From positions 1 to 7,058 of the forward strand of contig CAMWMM010000259.1 in the NCBI GenBank assembly GCA_947175285.1: a DNA stretch of 7,058 bases. The letters are read 5' to 3'. The translations under genes and the position numbers were made by a program. Under the pieces are notes generated by a model that was not told the DNA's origin, ran no database searches, and was given only the letters and a program-made list of their open reading frames with translations. This DNA comes from an uncultured Lachnospiraceae bacterium. Its GTDB lineage: Bacteria; Bacillota_A; Clostridia; Lachnospirales; Lachnospiraceae. Below, piece by piece: positions 6,482-7,058 of the stretch (the stretch's first letter is position 1; the number at the start of each line of letters is the position of its first letter).

Positions 6482-6511
6482 TTAATACATTCAGAAAGGA
6501 AAAGAAACCAT

Positions 6512-7058
6512 ATGAGTATGCAGGAATACATTAATGAAGCGGAAACAGCGCTTCTGCACACATACAACCGCTACCAGATTGTATTTGACAAAGGAGAGGG
6601 CGTTTATCTCTATGATATAGAAGGGAAAAAATATCTGGACTTTGTATCCGGTATTGCGGTTTTCGCGTTAGGATATCAGAATAAAGAATATAATGATGCC
6701 TTAAAAGCCCAGATTGACAAGATTATTCATACATCCAATTATTATTATAATATGCCGGCAATCGAAGCCGCGAAGAAGTTAAAAGAAGTTTCCGGGATGG
6801 ACAGAGTCTTTTTTACGAACAGCGGTGCGGAGGCGATTGAGGGCGCAATCAAGGCAGCGAGAAAGTATGCTTATTTAAAAGACGGTACGACAGACCATGA
6901 AATCATAGCGATGAACCATTCTTTCCACGGCAGAACGATGGGAGCACTCTCCGTTACGGGTAATCCGCATTACAGGGAAGCGTTTGAGCCGATGATTGGC
7001 AATATCAAATTTGCCGATTTGAATGATTTTGACAGCGTACTCGCCAATGTGAATGAAA
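6512..7058 (+). CDS. argD: Acetylornithine aminotransferase (partial, runs off the right edge)
   Basis: ArgD transfers an amino group from glutamate to N-acetylglutamate semialdehyde using pyridoxal phosphate, giving N-acetylornithine. The 182 codons visible are the N-terminal part of a class-III aminotransferase (about 400 residues in full). The start MSMQEYINEAETALLHTYNRY is typical, as are GEGVYLYDIEGKKYLDFVSG (28-47), TNSGAEA (102-108, phosphate binding of the cofactor) and HSFHGRTMGALSVTGN (136-151). The PLP-binding lysine lies beyond the edge. ATG 6512 follows AAAGGA (6495-6500) by 11 bases; the ATG two codons later (6518) is less likely. The arg neighbours make acetylornithine rather than ornithine or GABA the probable substrate. 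It resumes the pathway after the accessory islet, 30 bases past the DUF4160 remnant. Confidence 0.95.
   Translation, partial: MSMQEYINEAETALLHTYNRYQIVFDKGEGVYLYDIEGKKYLDFVSGIAVFALGYQNKEYNDALKAQIDKIIHTSNYYYNMPAIEAAKKLKEVSGMDRVFFTNSGAEAIEGAIKAARKYAYLKDGTTDHEIIAMNHSFHGRTMGALSVTGNPHYREAFEPMIGNIKFADLNDFDSVLANVNE

Overview
The window is part of an arginine-biosynthesis operon, read entirely on the + strand. It most likely comes from an anaerobic, moderately AT-rich Firmicute of the class Clostridia, probably Lachnospiraceae. This is inferred from purine-rich Shine-Dalgarno sites, AT-rich spacers, protein sequences of clostridial type and the order argC ... argJ-argB ... argD. The genus cannot be given from sequence alone.

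Layout: bases 1-156 hold a possible tail of an upstream gene, a weak candidate promoter and a short leader with inverted repeats. Then come argC (157-1233), a ProX/PrdX-type prolyl-tRNA editing protein (1255-1797), a GNAT acetyltransferase (1831-2277), argJ (2309-3532) and argB (3552-4457). About 2.05 kb of accessory genes follow: a second GNAT (4462-4986), an AT-rich unknown gene (5026-5481), a short protein resembling only the first part of MreB (5535-6014), a small unknown protein (6056-6325) and, overlapping it, a broken DUF4160 gene (6309-6481). The window ends inside argD (from 6512, open at the right edge).

The four arg genes supply the acetylated cycle to ornithine: ArgJ makes N-acetylglutamate and later releases ornithine, ArgB phosphorylates, ArgC reduces, ArgD transaminates. 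ArgJ recycles the acetyl group, so no separate ArgA is strictly needed. Gaps between intact genes range from 4 to 47 bases and I see no terminator hairpin, so the accessory genes are probably carried on the arg transcript.

No defence system, CRISPR array, transposase, integrase or RNA gene is visible. The parts most worth a second look are the accessory islet between argB and argD, in particular the MreB-like half protein, the DUF4160 gene with an internal deletion, and the AT-rich orphan gene. The GNAT gene placed between the editing protein and argJ is also of interest.
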